64,000 bases of DNA, from the NCBI GenBank assembly GCA_039640495.1, contig CP046864.1, forward strand, positions 868,001-932,000. Direction: 5' to 3'. The notes under the pieces are model-generated. The model saw nothing but the letters and a program-made list of their open reading frames with translations. It was not told the origin of the DNA and searched no databases. Every line of letters starts with the position of its first letter. Within the stretch, counting starts at the first letter, position 1. Of this stretch, positions 63,744-64,000 are shown piece by piece. Source of the stretch: Rhodobacteraceae bacterium IMCC1335. GTDB taxonomy: Bacteria > Pseudomonadota > Alphaproteobacteria > Rhodobacterales > Rhodobacteraceae. Both the position numbers and the translations under genes were made by a program.

Positions 63744-64000
63744 CACAATTAAAATTTGCCGATAGTATTTCTCGGCTTGGAACAGAATCGGCCTTTGTGG
63801 TTCTGGCGCGCGCGCAAAAACTGGCGGCAGAGGGACGGGATATTATCAACCTGGGAATTGGCCAGCCAGATTTTCGCACCCCGCAACATATTGTCGATGC
63901 GGGGATAAAAGCATTGCAGGACGGCCATCATGGCTACACGCCGGCCAATGGCTTGCCGCAATTGCGGGCGGCGGTGGCAGAGGATTTGGAGCAGCGTCAC
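63740..64000 (+). CDS. Class I/II aminotransferase, 5' part only
   Basis: The first 87 codons of a PLP-dependent aminotransferase; the frame is open to the window end. It begins MTQLKFADSISRLGTESAFV, then INLGIGQPDFRTPQHIVDAG and HHGYTPANGLPQLRAAVAED, the N-terminal signature of AspC/AlaT-type enzymes. The start overlaps the DUF2834 stop as ATGA. The PLP lysine and substrate-defining parts lie outside the window, so the amino acid acted on is unknown. Confidence 0.85.
   Translation, partial: MTQLKFADSISRLGTESAFVVLARAQKLAAEGRDIINLGIGQPDFRTPQHIVDAGIKALQDGHHGYTPANGLPQLRAAVAEDLEQRH

Overview
The window reads as chromosomal DNA of an alphaproteobacterium of the Rhodobacterales (Roseobacter group). 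This is inferred from the style of the proteins and the mix of modules: TRAP transporters, a phaA/phaB pair, an argH - tiny lipoprotein - DUF2834 run, and many sugar-acid enzymes. A pelagic lineage such as the RCA cluster is possible but not shown. No rRNA, tRNA, CRISPR array, transposase or integrase was seen. Coding density is high, with many 1-4 bp start/stop overlaps.

Layout. 1-9.4 kb holds housekeeping genes: a glycine-zipper lipoprotein, an SH3-like periplasmic protein, a D-2-hydroxyacid dehydrogenase, a 7-bp tandem repeat array in a gene-free gap, phaB and phaA, an EAL phosphodiesterase, tag, rpsD with a clear terminator, and a hisC-tyrC pair. 9.6-31.0 kb is a flagellar cluster: fliD and two unknown genes on the minus strand, then flgBCDEFGHIJKL, a lytic transglycosylase, an extra rod/hook-type protein, an FlhG-like protein with a ruined P-loop, and fliA. 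Four sites match the sigma-54 -24/-12 consensus (before flgB, flgG, the transglycosylase and the extra rod/hook gene). One sigma-28-type site lies before fliD. FlgE (1360 aa) and FlgK (1435 aa) are giants, and FlgL is enlarged.

31.1-43.0 kb is a long minus-strand catabolic operon. Its order of transcription is TRAP binding protein, acid-sugar dehydratase (enolase superfamily), TRAP small and large permeases, PhyH dioxygenase, altronate dehydratase-type enzyme, Gfo/Idh/MocA oxidoreductase, second PhyH dioxygenase, HIBADH-type dehydrogenase, DMT permease and KDG-type sugar kinase. 43.2-53.3 kb is a second sugar-acid block: a GntR/FCD regulator, DenD-like and LtnD-like dehydrogenases, an SDR, an IlvD/Edd dehydratase, an FAH-family hydrolase, a 2-hydroxyacid dehydrogenase, another enolase-superfamily dehydratase and idnO/idnD. 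Together the two blocks look able to import aldonic or uronic acids, dehydrate them, and finish through 2-keto-3-deoxy or 2,4-diketo-3-deoxy intermediates. The actual substrates cannot be read from sequence.

53.5-61.3 kb concerns the envelope: a Wzz-like protein, a 1110-aa multi-SLBB export protein, an unknown 517-aa exported protein, an H-NS-family protein beside a 540-bp AT-rich gap, and an LpxR-like lipid A deacylase. 61.3-64 kb holds a TlpA-like thioredoxin, argH, a 34-aa lipoprotein, a DUF2834 protein and the start of a class I aminotransferase cut off by the window end.

The most interesting signals are the FlhG-like pseudo-ATPase coupled to fliA, the sigma-54/sigma-28 promoter set with giant hook proteins, the 7-bp repeat array, and the TRAP operon with two PhyH dioxygenases.
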